Shown here in pieces: positions 55,450-63,139 of a stretch of DNA of 64,000 nt. This stretch comes from an uncultured Planctomycetaceae bacterium (lineage in GTDB: Bacteria; Planctomycetota; Planctomycetia; Pirellulales; Thermoguttaceae). Positions within the stretch are counted from its first letter, which is position 1, and each line of letters opens with the position of its first letter. Made by a program: the position numbers and the translations under genes. Below the pieces are notes generated by a model, which had not been told where the DNA came from, ran no database searches, and was given only the letters and a program-made list of their open reading frames with translations. The DNA lies in assembly GCA_946408825.1 (NCBI GenBank), contig CAMJTU010000009.1:52612-116611 (forward strand). Reading direction: 5' to 3'.

Positions 55450-58400
55450 TCACTCCACGATGAAATCCTTTTGGACGAAGGCGGCGCAGCCTTTTTCGGG
55501 GTCGAACGCGCGGAAGACGGCGCGGTAGGTTCCGGGCGTCTTGGGGGCGTCGAACTCGAACGTCGCCGTCCCGTCGTTCCCTTCGAGCTTCATGACCGTC
55601 GACTTGAGGATCGAGTCGGCGCTTGCGTGCGTCGGGACGCCGGGGACGGCGTCGAGGACGAAGGGGGACGGGAGATTGTTATTGCCGCTCGTCCGAACCG
55701 CTCGCGATCGCAAGGCCGACGGACGGGTTTGCGGCAGCGGCGTTTCTTGAGTGAGGAAATCGTCGTAGATCGTCCGCGCTTGAACGTAGCCCTCCGGCTC
55801 CCTCGTGGGCGCGGGCGCGTTCATCCCGAACGCGGGGTTGAGCAGCGGTTTAGGCGGAAGCGTCTGGCGGAGCAAGAGACGGGAGCCGAACGTCGAGACG
55901 GCGAAATATCGGGCGAAATCGTCGACGGGCGCGACGCCGAGGTTGACGTCGTAGACCGCAAGCGACGCGCGACCGACGAAGGGGGCCTCGCCGGGCGCTA
56001 TTTTGGCGACGATCTTGGTCTTTTCGCCCGCTTTGACGCGATCCGGCGTTTCGAGACTTGCGCCGCGATTCGTTTCGCCGCCGCCGACCCCGACGAGATA
56101 ATAAGCGGCCTGCGCTTTATTGTCGCCCGCGAAGTTCGCGACGAGCGTAACGAACGGCGCGTCGGCGGCCTCGAGCGGGATCCGGCATTGTCCGACGCCG
56201 TCGGTCAGCCGAACGATTTCCGGGGTCGAGAAGGAGGGGGCCGAGCCGTTGATCGACGGTCTGTACTTGTAGACGGAGACGACGGCGTCGGCTTTCGGGG
56301 AACGGACGACGACATTCGCCGCCTCGTCGCTGAGCGAATAGCGCGGCTTGTCGAATTCGACCTCGATCATCGGCTCCGCGGACGTCGACGGTTGCGGAGC
56401 GGAAGCGACGGCGGTCGGTTGAGACGGGTCGGGCGTCTTGCCGGTCGGGGTCGGCGCCGCGCCGCGCTTGGCGACGAAGATCGGCGAGTTCGCCTTCGGG
56501 AGGTACGCGACCTGCCCCGTCGTCACCTCTCGCAGCTTGACGCATACGGAGAACGCGTATTCGCCCGATTCCGCGTCTTCGGGAATCTTGAAGGAGCCGG
56601 CGAGCGACTGCGATTCGTCGAACTCGGCGTCGAATTCGGCGACGAGCGCGCGCGGCGATTCCGCCGATCCGGGGTTCGTCTTCGCGAAGACTCTGACGTA
56701 GCTAAAGTCCGTCGGGATGAAATGTTGTTTCGGCGGCATGACGATTTGGGCGACGTATTCGACCGTGTCGCCCGGCTCGTAGATCGGACGGTCCGTCGCG
56801 AGGATCAGAATCGGTTCGTTATGACGCTTCGGAGTCGCGTCGAAGACGTCGGCGAGAACGTAGGGATTGTTGACGTACTCGAAGACGCTAACGGATCGGT
56901 CGTATTCCTCGGGCGTCCCATCCTGAACGAAGGCGAGCCGGACGTCCATTTTGGAAGGGGAGAAGGAGCCGACGTCGTCCGTCTTGACCGTTTCCGTTTT
57001 CGCGTTGGCGCCGCCGTTGTTGGGCATGCCGGGAAAACCGGTTTCGAGGAGATCGATCTCGCGGTCGGCGTAAGGCTCGCCCGTCTGAACGTCGCTGACG
57101 AAAAGTTTGCGGTTGAACTGGTACGCGAAGGAATACCGGCTGACGAACGCCAGCGCGTAGGTCGCGTTCACCGGCCTGTTTGCGTCGGCGACTTGGAGAA
57201 CGTAGACGCCGGGTTTCTCAAGCGTAAAGGTCAACGGGGTTCGCGTCGAGGACGTGCGACGGCTTTCGTCGACGGCGACGGGACGCGTTTCAGATTGAAC
57301 TTCGGTCGCGATATTGGCGAGTCTGTAGTTTCTGATCGCGTCGGCGATTCTTTCGGAAATGAGATTTCCGAAATCGCCGAAATTCGTAATGAACGTCGGT
57401 TCAAGCGTTTGCGCGATATAGGGCGCGAGGTCGAGCTGATAGAACGTCGTCTTGAGTTCGCGAACGTTTCTCGAAACGACGTCGAAGGAGACGGTCATGC
57501 CCGTCGCGCCGCCGTTTTTCCCGTCGATCGAGATCGAGCCGACGCTTTCAATCTTTCGGATCGTCCCGTTGACGACCGAGTTTCTTTCAACGTTCTTGAG
57601 GTCGCTTGCAATCGGGGGAAGGGGAACGCCCTGCTTCACGAAGGAGGGCGCGTTTTTCGCGCGGTTCCAGAGTTCCAACGCCTGATCGTACTTTCCTCGA
57701 AGCTGCAACTCTTGCGCGAGGACGGCGAGCGCCTCGAAAGATTCTTCGAGTTCGATCGAGCGCTTCAGCAGCGCGACGAAGTCGCATTCTTTGCCGAGAA
57801 CGACGCGTTTCGGCTGGAAGCTTTGCGAATTTTCGAGCGGAAGCCCCTGCGTTTTTAGCTGAACTTTCGTGAACGCTTCGTTGTCTTGGAGGTTGGGAAT
57901 CTCGGCGATAAACGCGTCGAGACGCGCGATTTCCTGCTGGACGAGCTCGCGCTGTTCGGGACGCGACGCGTACGAGTTCTGCGTCAGCGCGCGTCGAAGC
58001 TGGCTTGCGAGCGTCAGATTGTTTTGAACCCCGTACTCTTTGCGCACGAGGGCGGCGAGGGAACCGAGGAAGAGCGCGTGATTTCCTTCGTTCGACGCGC
58101 CGCCTGCGCCGGCTCGGGCGAGCGTTTGCGCGAGGACGAAGCGTTCGCCGTCGTTTGCCGCGTCCGCGAAGGAGGGCGGGAGTTGGAAGTTGCGACCGGG
58201 ATTCGACTGGACGATCTGACCGACTCGCGCGTTGCGCGGGTCGACGGCGATCGTCATTTCCGGGGACGAGTCGAGGTCCGTTTTATTGTTCATGTCGACG
58301 TTTCGTCCGCGCAACGACTTGAGCGCGAGAGCGTCGCTCAGGAGCGCGAAGTAGGCGTTCGTCGTGATTACGCGCCTCTGGAAGGTGGAAGCCTCGCCCG

Positions 58401-59457
58401 TCGTCGCGGCGTCGATCGCGAAGGGAAGCGCGTTCGTCAGCGTTCTCAAGACGAGGACGCGGTCGCGGTCTTCGGCGGAAAGGGTTCCTTCCGGGATTCT
58501 GTTGGCGTCGTAGGCGATTCGCGTCGGGGCTCCGTCGGGGGCGTCGGACGGTTTGAAGGTCTTCGGCAGATAGTTCCAGACCGTCGAGGCGTAGACGTAG
58601 GCGACTTCCCAAGAGTTGGGACGCGCTTCGAGCGCCTTGTTAATGAGTTCTTCAATGATCACGGGCGCCGTCTGTCTTTCAGGCTCTGTCGGCGCGGCGT
58701 AACGACCGTCGAGGGAGCCCGCAAGACACAGCGCCCAGACGTATTCGCTTAGAACGCGCGCGTACTCGCCGTCGTTCATACGGTCGGCGAATCGCTCGAA
58801 GAGACAGCCCTCGACGAACATTTGAACGAGCGCGGGGCGCCCTTGAAGCTTTTCGAGAATCTCCTGAACGGAATGGTTCTCAAGGACGGCGGCGAGCCGC
58901 GGCTGGAGCTCGTCGTAGGTCGCGCGGTAGATATTGTCGGAGAGGTTGACGTCGAAGAGTTCGCAGCTTGTGATCGCCGTCGCGGCGGCGCCGAGGAAGT
59001 CGGCGGCGGCGGACTCGAACGCGAGTTCACGCAGTCTGAAGTCGAAGTCGCTGAGGTCGAACGCCTGCGCGACGCTCTTCTTTTCGTCGTCGGTCAGCGC
59101 GCGAGGCGGGTTCTCAAGGCGGGGATCGACGAACGTTTTGACCGCCGCGACCTGCTCCGGGGTCAGCGTTCCGCTCTCGCCGACGTAGGGTTTTTCTTCC
59201 GCGGAATATTCGCGAGGTTCCGTCTCTTTTCCGAGGGGCGCGAAGAGTCCCGCCGCGAGTTCGCGGACCGAGCGAACGTAATCGTCTTTCTGCTCTTCCG
59301 GCGTTTTCAGATAGAGTTCGCGCTCTTCTTGCGTGAGCGTCGAATAGGCGAGATTCAAGACTCTTTCATCCTGCGCCGACGCGACGGAAAAGGTCGTCAA
59401 AAGGGACGCGAGCGCGAGGAAGACGATTCCTTCGATCTTAATTCGATTGGTTTTCAT
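55450..59457 (-). CDS. Alpha-2-macroglobulin-like secreted protein lacking a thioester domain
   Basis: I chose ATG 59457 (1335 aa), with TGGAGA upstream and a signal peptide (IEGIVFLALASLLTTFSVAS). Residues about 30-650 are helical and repeat-like. From about residue 690 there are MG-type beta domains: GVYVLQVADANRPVNATYAL, then an MG2 signature ILATDRPIYEPGDTVEYVAQ, followed by a Pro/Thr-rich linker (about 1025-1050) and further beta domains ending GTATFEFDAPKTPGTYRAVF. The thioester (CxEQ) domain and the C-terminal receptor-type region of bacterial alpha-2-macroglobulins are absent. Such proteins normally trap proteases in the periplasm; this truncated form may bind or shield the surface. 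It follows the 59516 gene by 58 bp. Confidence 0.8.
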   Translation of the reverse strand: MKTNRIKIEGIVFLALASLLTTFSVASAQDERVLNLAYSTLTQEERELYLKTPEEQKDDYVRSVRELAAGLFAPLGKETEPREYSAEEKPYVGESGTLTPEQVAAVKTFVDPRLENPPRALTDDEKKSVAQAFDLSDFDFRLRELAFESAAADFLGAAATAITSCELFDVNLSDNIYRATYDELQPRLAAVLENHSVQEILEKLQGRPALVQMFVEGCLFERFADRMNDGEYARVLSEYVWALCLAGSLDGRYAAPTEPERQTAPVIIEELINKALEARPNSWEVAYVYASTVWNYLPKTFKPSDAPDGAPTRIAYDANRIPEGTLSAEDRDRVLVLRTLTNALPFAIDAATTGEASTFQRRVITTNAYFALLSDALALKSLRGRNVDMNNKTDLDSSPEMTIAVDPRNARVGQIVQSNPGRNFQLPPSFADAANDGERFVLAQTLARAGAGGASNEGNHALFLGSLAALVRKEYGVQNNLTLASQLRRALTQNSYASRPEQRELVQQEIARLDAFIAEIPNLQDNEAFTKVQLKTQGLPLENSQSFQPKRVVLGKECDFVALLKRSIELEESFEALAVLAQELQLRGKYDQALELWNRAKNAPSFVKQGVPLPPIASDLKNVERNSVVNGTIRKIESVGSISIDGKNGGATGMTVSFDVVSRNVRELKTTFYQLDLAPYIAQTLEPTFITNFGDFGNLISERIADAIRNYRLANIATEVQSETRPVAVDESRRTSSTRTPLTFTLEKPGVYVLQVADANRPVNATYALAFVSRYSFAYQFNRKLFVSDVQTGEPYADREIDLLETGFPGMPNNGGANAKTETVKTDDVGSFSPSKMDVRLAFVQDGTPEEYDRSVSVFEYVNNPYVLADVFDATPKRHNEPILILATDRPIYEPGDTVEYVAQIVMPPKQHFIPTDFSYVRVFAKTNPGSAESPRALVAEFDAEFDESQSLAGSFKIPEDAESGEYAFSVCVKLREVTTGQVAYLPKANSPIFVAKRGAAPTPTGKTPDPSQPTAVASAPQPSTSAEPMIEVEFDKPRYSLSDEAANVVVRSPKADAVVSVYKYRPSINGSAPSFSTPEIVRLTDGVGQCRIPLEAADAPFVTLVANFAGDNKAQAAYYLVGVGGGETNRGASLETPDRVKAGEKTKIVAKIAPGEAPFVGRASLAVYDVNLGVAPVDDFARYFAVSTFGSRLLLRQTLPPKPLLNPAFGMNAPAPTREPEGYVQARTIYDDFLTQETPLPQTRPSALRSRAVRTSGNNNLPSPFVLDAVPGVPTHASADSILKSTVMKLEGNDGTATFEFDAPKTPGTYRAVFRAFDPEKGCAAFVQKDFIVE

Positions 59458-59494
59458 CGTGGTTCTCCAGACTGCCAAAGGGGGAGAATATGGT

Positions 59495-59524
59495 ATTATG
59501 CGATTTCGTTCGGAATTATTGCAA
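59495..59524 (-). promoter_or_regulatory. Possible promoter of the macroglobulin-like gene
   Basis: On the minus strand TTGCAA (59519-59524) and CATAAT (59495-59500) are 18 bp apart and overlap the 3' end of the gene at 59516. Confidence 0.4.
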
Positions 59525-60916
59525 CGCTTCGAGATAAGCCAGCCGACGTTTGGCGGGACTTTCCGCGTTTTTAAAGGCGTCGCGAAACTGAGTTTTCAGG
59601 GCGTCGATAGTCGCTTCTTTCTCCGCCGAGTTTGTCGCGGTATTCATCGGTTTGAATATAGCGTTGAACGCGGCGGCGACCGCGACGTTATCGGGATTCT
59701 CGAACGCCCACTTGGTCAACGCGTCGATTGCGGCGGACGCGTCGGAATCGTCGTTCGACATGATCGCTTTGAACACGGTCGCTTGGGGGCGGTATTCTGA
59801 GACGACGGCGCGAAGTTCCTTATGTTCCGCGAGTCGATCAAGTCGCGACGTCTCGCCAGCCTGGGCGAGTTTCTGACACGCCTTCTCTATTTTCGCGAGT
59901 CTTCTTGGCTCTTGAAAATCGATTCCGTATTTCGGGATTAGATCGACGGCGAACGGGATTTGTTCGTAACAGTCCATGATCGCGTTACGGGCGTCGGCGC
60001 GCAGTTGTTTGATTTCGTCGGCGTCGGCGTTTTCGGGGATATTCGACAGGAGATTCTCAAGGTCGGCGATTCTTTTTTCATAAAACGACGTCGTTTCATA
60101 CTGTGGAACGTCCGTCAACGATTTATCGTAGGAGAACGCGACTCCTTCGATCGAAAGCGTTGTGATTTCCGGTTTATACTCGACGTCGAGCGCAGGATTA
60201 TAGGAATACGGCGACGAGAGTCGAAATCCCCGACGCATCGCCAACTTGGCTTTGGCGCCGAGCTTGGCGTTGAAGCGAACGATCGGTTCGACGTAGGAGG
60301 CGACGTCTGCATTAACGAGCGCGTCTTCGCTTGCGCCGTCGTCAGTCGCGAGTTGCGCGAGCTCCGGAAGGATATTCTCGAGCGTTTGGGCGTCGTTTTC
60401 GTCGATCGCCTTGGCGATTTTCGTTTTGACAATGAACGCATCGACGAGATGAGCGAGTCGTCGGCGGTCGCTTCCGTTCCAGTTCGGAGCTTCGACCTCG
60501 TCCTTCAGAGACTCAAGCGCCGCGACGTCCCTTCTGTCGAATAGGGTTTTGGCGCAATAATCGAGCGAACTCTGCCGTTCAAACGACATGGAGTCGTCCG
60601 CAAACGCGAGACCGCGACACGCTTGGATCAATTCGTCGACGAGTTTAGCGCGCTGCTCTTCCTTAGTCGGGTCGTCGCTTTTGTTCTCGTTTAGGCGAGC
60701 GATCTCTCTTTCAAGCGCGAAGCGTCGAGTTAAATAATATTTTCTATTCTTTTCGACGGATTCGGGATTGCGTTCGTCGTCCTGAAGCTCGGAAGAACCA
60801 TTCGGACTCTCAAGAAGGCTCGTTCTAACGCTCGCCGCGTCGACGGTCGAGACGCCGCTCAAGCAGACGAGCGCGACGGCGCCCGCGATATGACGCAAGG
60901 TTTCTTTTCGCATCAT
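59516..60916 (-). CDS. Secreted helical protein of unknown function
   Basis: The 466-aa product starts at ATG 60916 or the following codon, with a signal peptide (LRHIAGAVALVCLSGVSTVD). The mature part is rich in Lys, Glu, Asp and Ala with helical heptad-like stretches (LTRRFALEREIARLNENKSD, YEKRIADLENLLSNIPENAD), which suggest coiled coils. It contains no motif I recognise. Its style resembles the helical N-terminal half of the macroglobulin-like protein encoded just downstream (58-bp gap), and it sits between that gene and an SGNH-like paralogue. The genes probably form one envelope-related operon. Confidence 0.7.
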   Translation of the reverse strand: MMRKETLRHIAGAVALVCLSGVSTVDAASVRTSLLESPNGSSELQDDERNPESVEKNRKYYLTRRFALEREIARLNENKSDDPTKEEQRAKLVDELIQACRGLAFADDSMSFERQSSLDYCAKTLFDRRDVAALESLKDEVEAPNWNGSDRRRLAHLVDAFIVKTKIAKAIDENDAQTLENILPELAQLATDDGASEDALVNADVASYVEPIVRFNAKLGAKAKLAMRRGFRLSSPYSYNPALDVEYKPEITTLSIEGVAFSYDKSLTDVPQYETTSFYEKRIADLENLLSNIPENADADEIKQLRADARNAIMDCYEQIPFAVDLIPKYGIDFQEPRRLAKIEKACQKLAQAGETSRLDRLAEHKELRAVVSEYRPQATVFKAIMSNDDSDASAAIDALTKWAFENPDNVAVAAAFNAIFKPMNTATNSAEKEATIDALKTQFRDAFKNAESPAKRRLAYLEALQ

Positions 60917-60962
60917 TCAACCTATGATTGTCTTATGACCGGATTGTTTGCGCCCGTTAGGA

Positions 60963-62894
60963 TTACAGCGCGACGCCGTTGGAATACAACACGGTTCCGT
61001 TGGGATCAATGAATTTGAACCCGACGATCCAATCCCATTCCGTGTGGTCAACTCTCGCGATCATCACGTTAAGACCTTCCTTAAGTTGAACTTGAACCGT
61101 CGCTTCTTGCTTTTCGGAATCGTCGACGTTAAGCTCGCCGAAGAAGACCTGCGCGCCGTTGAGGTAGACGCGTTCGACGACATGTGACTTATATCCTTTG
61201 ACGCTAAGTTTGAGCGTCGCCGTCTGGGCCGCCGGAACGTCGAGGTAGCGAAGAACGTAGACCCCGGAGTAGGCTGCGGATCCGCGGAATTTCGCGATAT
61301 CGAGGTCGTCGGGGTCGGCGCCGTACTCGGATTGGTTCTTGGGAATTCCAACGACGCCGTTGAAATTCAGCGTCCACGAGAGGTACGGGGGCGTCTTGAC
61401 GACGACGTCCGGATCGATTCTTCCGGAGCCTCTGCTAGCGAGCGCCTGTTTTCGGGCGATCGTCGACGCGGCTTTGCGGGGGTCGTTATTGGCAAGCGCC
61501 TCGTAATCGACGCTCGTGATCGCCTCCTCTTTCGGGAAGTCTTCGAGCGAGGAGAAGGGCTCTTTCAAGTTGAAAAGCCCGGAGAGGTAATAATCCGTCT
61601 TTTTTTCGATTCGGACCGTCTTTTCGATTTCGCCGATACGGACCGTAATATCGACGGGCAGGTCGGCGAGGTCGCCTTTGAAACCGAGCGTGTAGTTGTT
61701 GTTGTGAGACCTTCTGAGTTCGATCCCTTGATATTGAAGCTTCCCGCAGGAAACGATCTCAATCTTGGGCGTCTTCGAAGCGGGCGCGAAAGCGGAGGCT
61801 CCGACCATCGCTTCTTTGAGCTTCTTCTCGTCGACCGGCTGATCCGCCTCGATCCCGCGCGTCGCGCAGATAACTTCGACGCCGATCGGATTGGGGGTCG
61901 ACTCTTCAAGGTCGAAAACGGCGTCCTCTCGCGAGCGAAGCCGGACGATCCCGTTGTAATGAGCGGCGAGGCTGAAGCCGGGCGAGACGAAGTCGCGAAG
62001 ACGAGGATCGAGGCGGGTCTCATAATAGCGCCGCGCGATCTCTTCCCATTCGCTGGGCTTGTCCGTATCGAGCTTTCTAAGGCTCTCGGGAGGACCCGCG
62101 TATCGAGACCGCGCTCTGCCGTCCAAGCTGTTGTAGCCCTTTTCGTCGAACGCGATAAGGAGCGCCCACGTGATAAGCTGGGAACCGTATTCGCTGGGAT
62201 GGAGTCCGTCGCGGTAGAGGTCGATTGGGTCGGTCGCGAACCACGCCAGCTTCTGCGGGGTTTGATAAACGTTATGCAGTCGAAAGACTTGGCACGGAGC
62301 GCTCGCCGCCGCCTGTTCGACGAGCGAATCGATCATATAGAGCTGCGACGAAACCCAGTCCGACGCGCTTCCCGGCGAGGGCGCGACCAGAACGACGCGT
62401 TTGACGCCGGGCGCGCGATTCTTCAGATCGTCGACGAACCCCTTAATCTCCGCCAACTGCTCTTCTTGCGCGGGGGAGAGTTGACCGCGACGCGCGCCGC
62501 CGGACTCCTTGAAAACGCCTCGAACCGCGGGCTTAAGAACGTCGTTGAGCCCGAGAAAGACGAAGACGAGGTCGGCGCCCTTGTCGAGCTCGGCCTTGAG
62601 CGAGACGCCTTCGACGTCGATCGCCGGGTCTTCGTCGCGCGATTTCGCGATTAGCGCGCGCCAGTCGGAAAAGGTCGAGCGTTCGACCCCGAGAGGGACG
62701 ATTTCCACGTCGCGCTGTTCCGTTTCAAGCGTCTTGCGAAGCTCGTTGACAAACCCGTAAGGCTGGCTCGCCGCCTCGACGACCGTTTCGTCGCCGACAA
62801 TCAACACGCGCTCGGCGGCGGACGCGACGCCCGCGAAAAACGCAAGCGCGGCGACCGTCGCGCCAAAGAATAAAGCGAACTTAAATGCCTTCAT
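60963..62894 (-). CDS. Secreted SGNH/GDSL-hydrolase-like protein, paralogue B
   Basis: The 643-aa product starts at ATG 62894, with AAGGAGA upstream and a signal peptide (KAFKFALFFGATVAALAFFA). It aligns with paralogue A along its whole length. Block I is VLIVGDETVVEAA (Glu in place of Ser), block III VFVFLGLNDVLKP and block V DLYRDGLHPSEYGSQLITWA. It keeps the Asp-His pair that paralogue A has lost. Later shared text includes GIEADQPVDEKKL and KIEIVSCGKLQYQGIELRRS. The C-terminal tail (VKGYKSHVVERVYLNGAQVF, DHTEWDWIVGFKF) is highly conserved. Ester hydrolysis of surface glycans would be the default idea for an SGNH fold, but the missing serine makes that doubtful. Confidence 0.75.
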   Translation of the reverse strand: MKAFKFALFFGATVAALAFFAGVASAAERVLIVGDETVVEAASQPYGFVNELRKTLETEQRDVEIVPLGVERSTFSDWRALIAKSRDEDPAIDVEGVSLKAELDKGADLVFVFLGLNDVLKPAVRGVFKESGGARRGQLSPAQEEQLAEIKGFVDDLKNRAPGVKRVVLVAPSPGSASDWVSSQLYMIDSLVEQAAASAPCQVFRLHNVYQTPQKLAWFATDPIDLYRDGLHPSEYGSQLITWALLIAFDEKGYNSLDGRARSRYAGPPESLRKLDTDKPSEWEEIARRYYETRLDPRLRDFVSPGFSLAAHYNGIVRLRSREDAVFDLEESTPNPIGVEVICATRGIEADQPVDEKKLKEAMVGASAFAPASKTPKIEIVSCGKLQYQGIELRRSHNNNYTLGFKGDLADLPVDITVRIGEIEKTVRIEKKTDYYLSGLFNLKEPFSSLEDFPKEEAITSVDYEALANNDPRKAASTIARKQALASRGSGRIDPDVVVKTPPYLSWTLNFNGVVGIPKNQSEYGADPDDLDIAKFRGSAAYSGVYVLRYLDVPAAQTATLKLSVKGYKSHVVERVYLNGAQVFFGELNVDDSEKQEATVQVQLKEGLNVMIARVDHTEWDWIVGFKFIDPNGTVLYSNGVAL

Positions 62895-62954
62895 TGCGTA
62901 GTTCTCCTTACTGTAACGTCCCTAAATGCTCGGGAAGCGATTTTGTCAAACTCG

Positions 62955-63037
62955 TTATTGCTCGTCGTTTGTTTGCCAAGGGGAAGGGTCTTTCAACGGT
63001 CGTCCTTCTTCGTCGTGAAGGGTAAAGCCGAGAATCC
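62955..63037 (-). pseudogene. Orphan C-terminal tail of an SGNH-like paralogue
   Basis: The minus strand reads WILGFTLHDEEGRPLKDPSP and WQTNDEQ followed by TAA (62955-62957). This matches the tail WDWVVGFTLLDEEGRPLKD of the next gene (63138). The tail begins exactly at the edge of a dispersed hairpin element and has no start codon. It is the cut-off 3' end of a related gene, or the original end of the 63138 gene. Confidence 0.75.
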
Positions 63038-63139
63038 AGCAACGTTCGGACGTTGCATCCCGATACGCGCCTTTTGAGGGCGGCGTTTGTCAAACCTCGC
63101 CGGGCGCGAAACTCCAGCCCTCCCGTTGGTCGGGCGTCT
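63038..63139 (+). repeat. Dispersed hairpin element, copy 13
   Basis: The opening hairpin is GCAACGT-tcgg-ACGTTGC, then ATCCCGATACGCGCC, CGGGCGCGAAACTCCAG and the closing CCCTCCCGTTGGTCGGGCGT. Its last bases supply part of the TAG stop (63138-63140) of the SGNH-like gene. It lies exactly between two tandem versions of that gene's tail. Confidence 0.85.

Noticed and set aside
55192..57858. 888-codon open frame on the plus strand
   Set aside because: It is the antisense shadow of the macroglobulin-like gene: arginine-rich, with no domain, signal or ribosome site. G+C-rich DNA here leaves long open antisense frames.
18994..63139. Dispersed elements as integron attC sites
   Set aside because: The elements have hairpins, but the paired RYYYAAC/GTTRRRY core sites are not consistently present, and no integrase gene or cassette array is seen.
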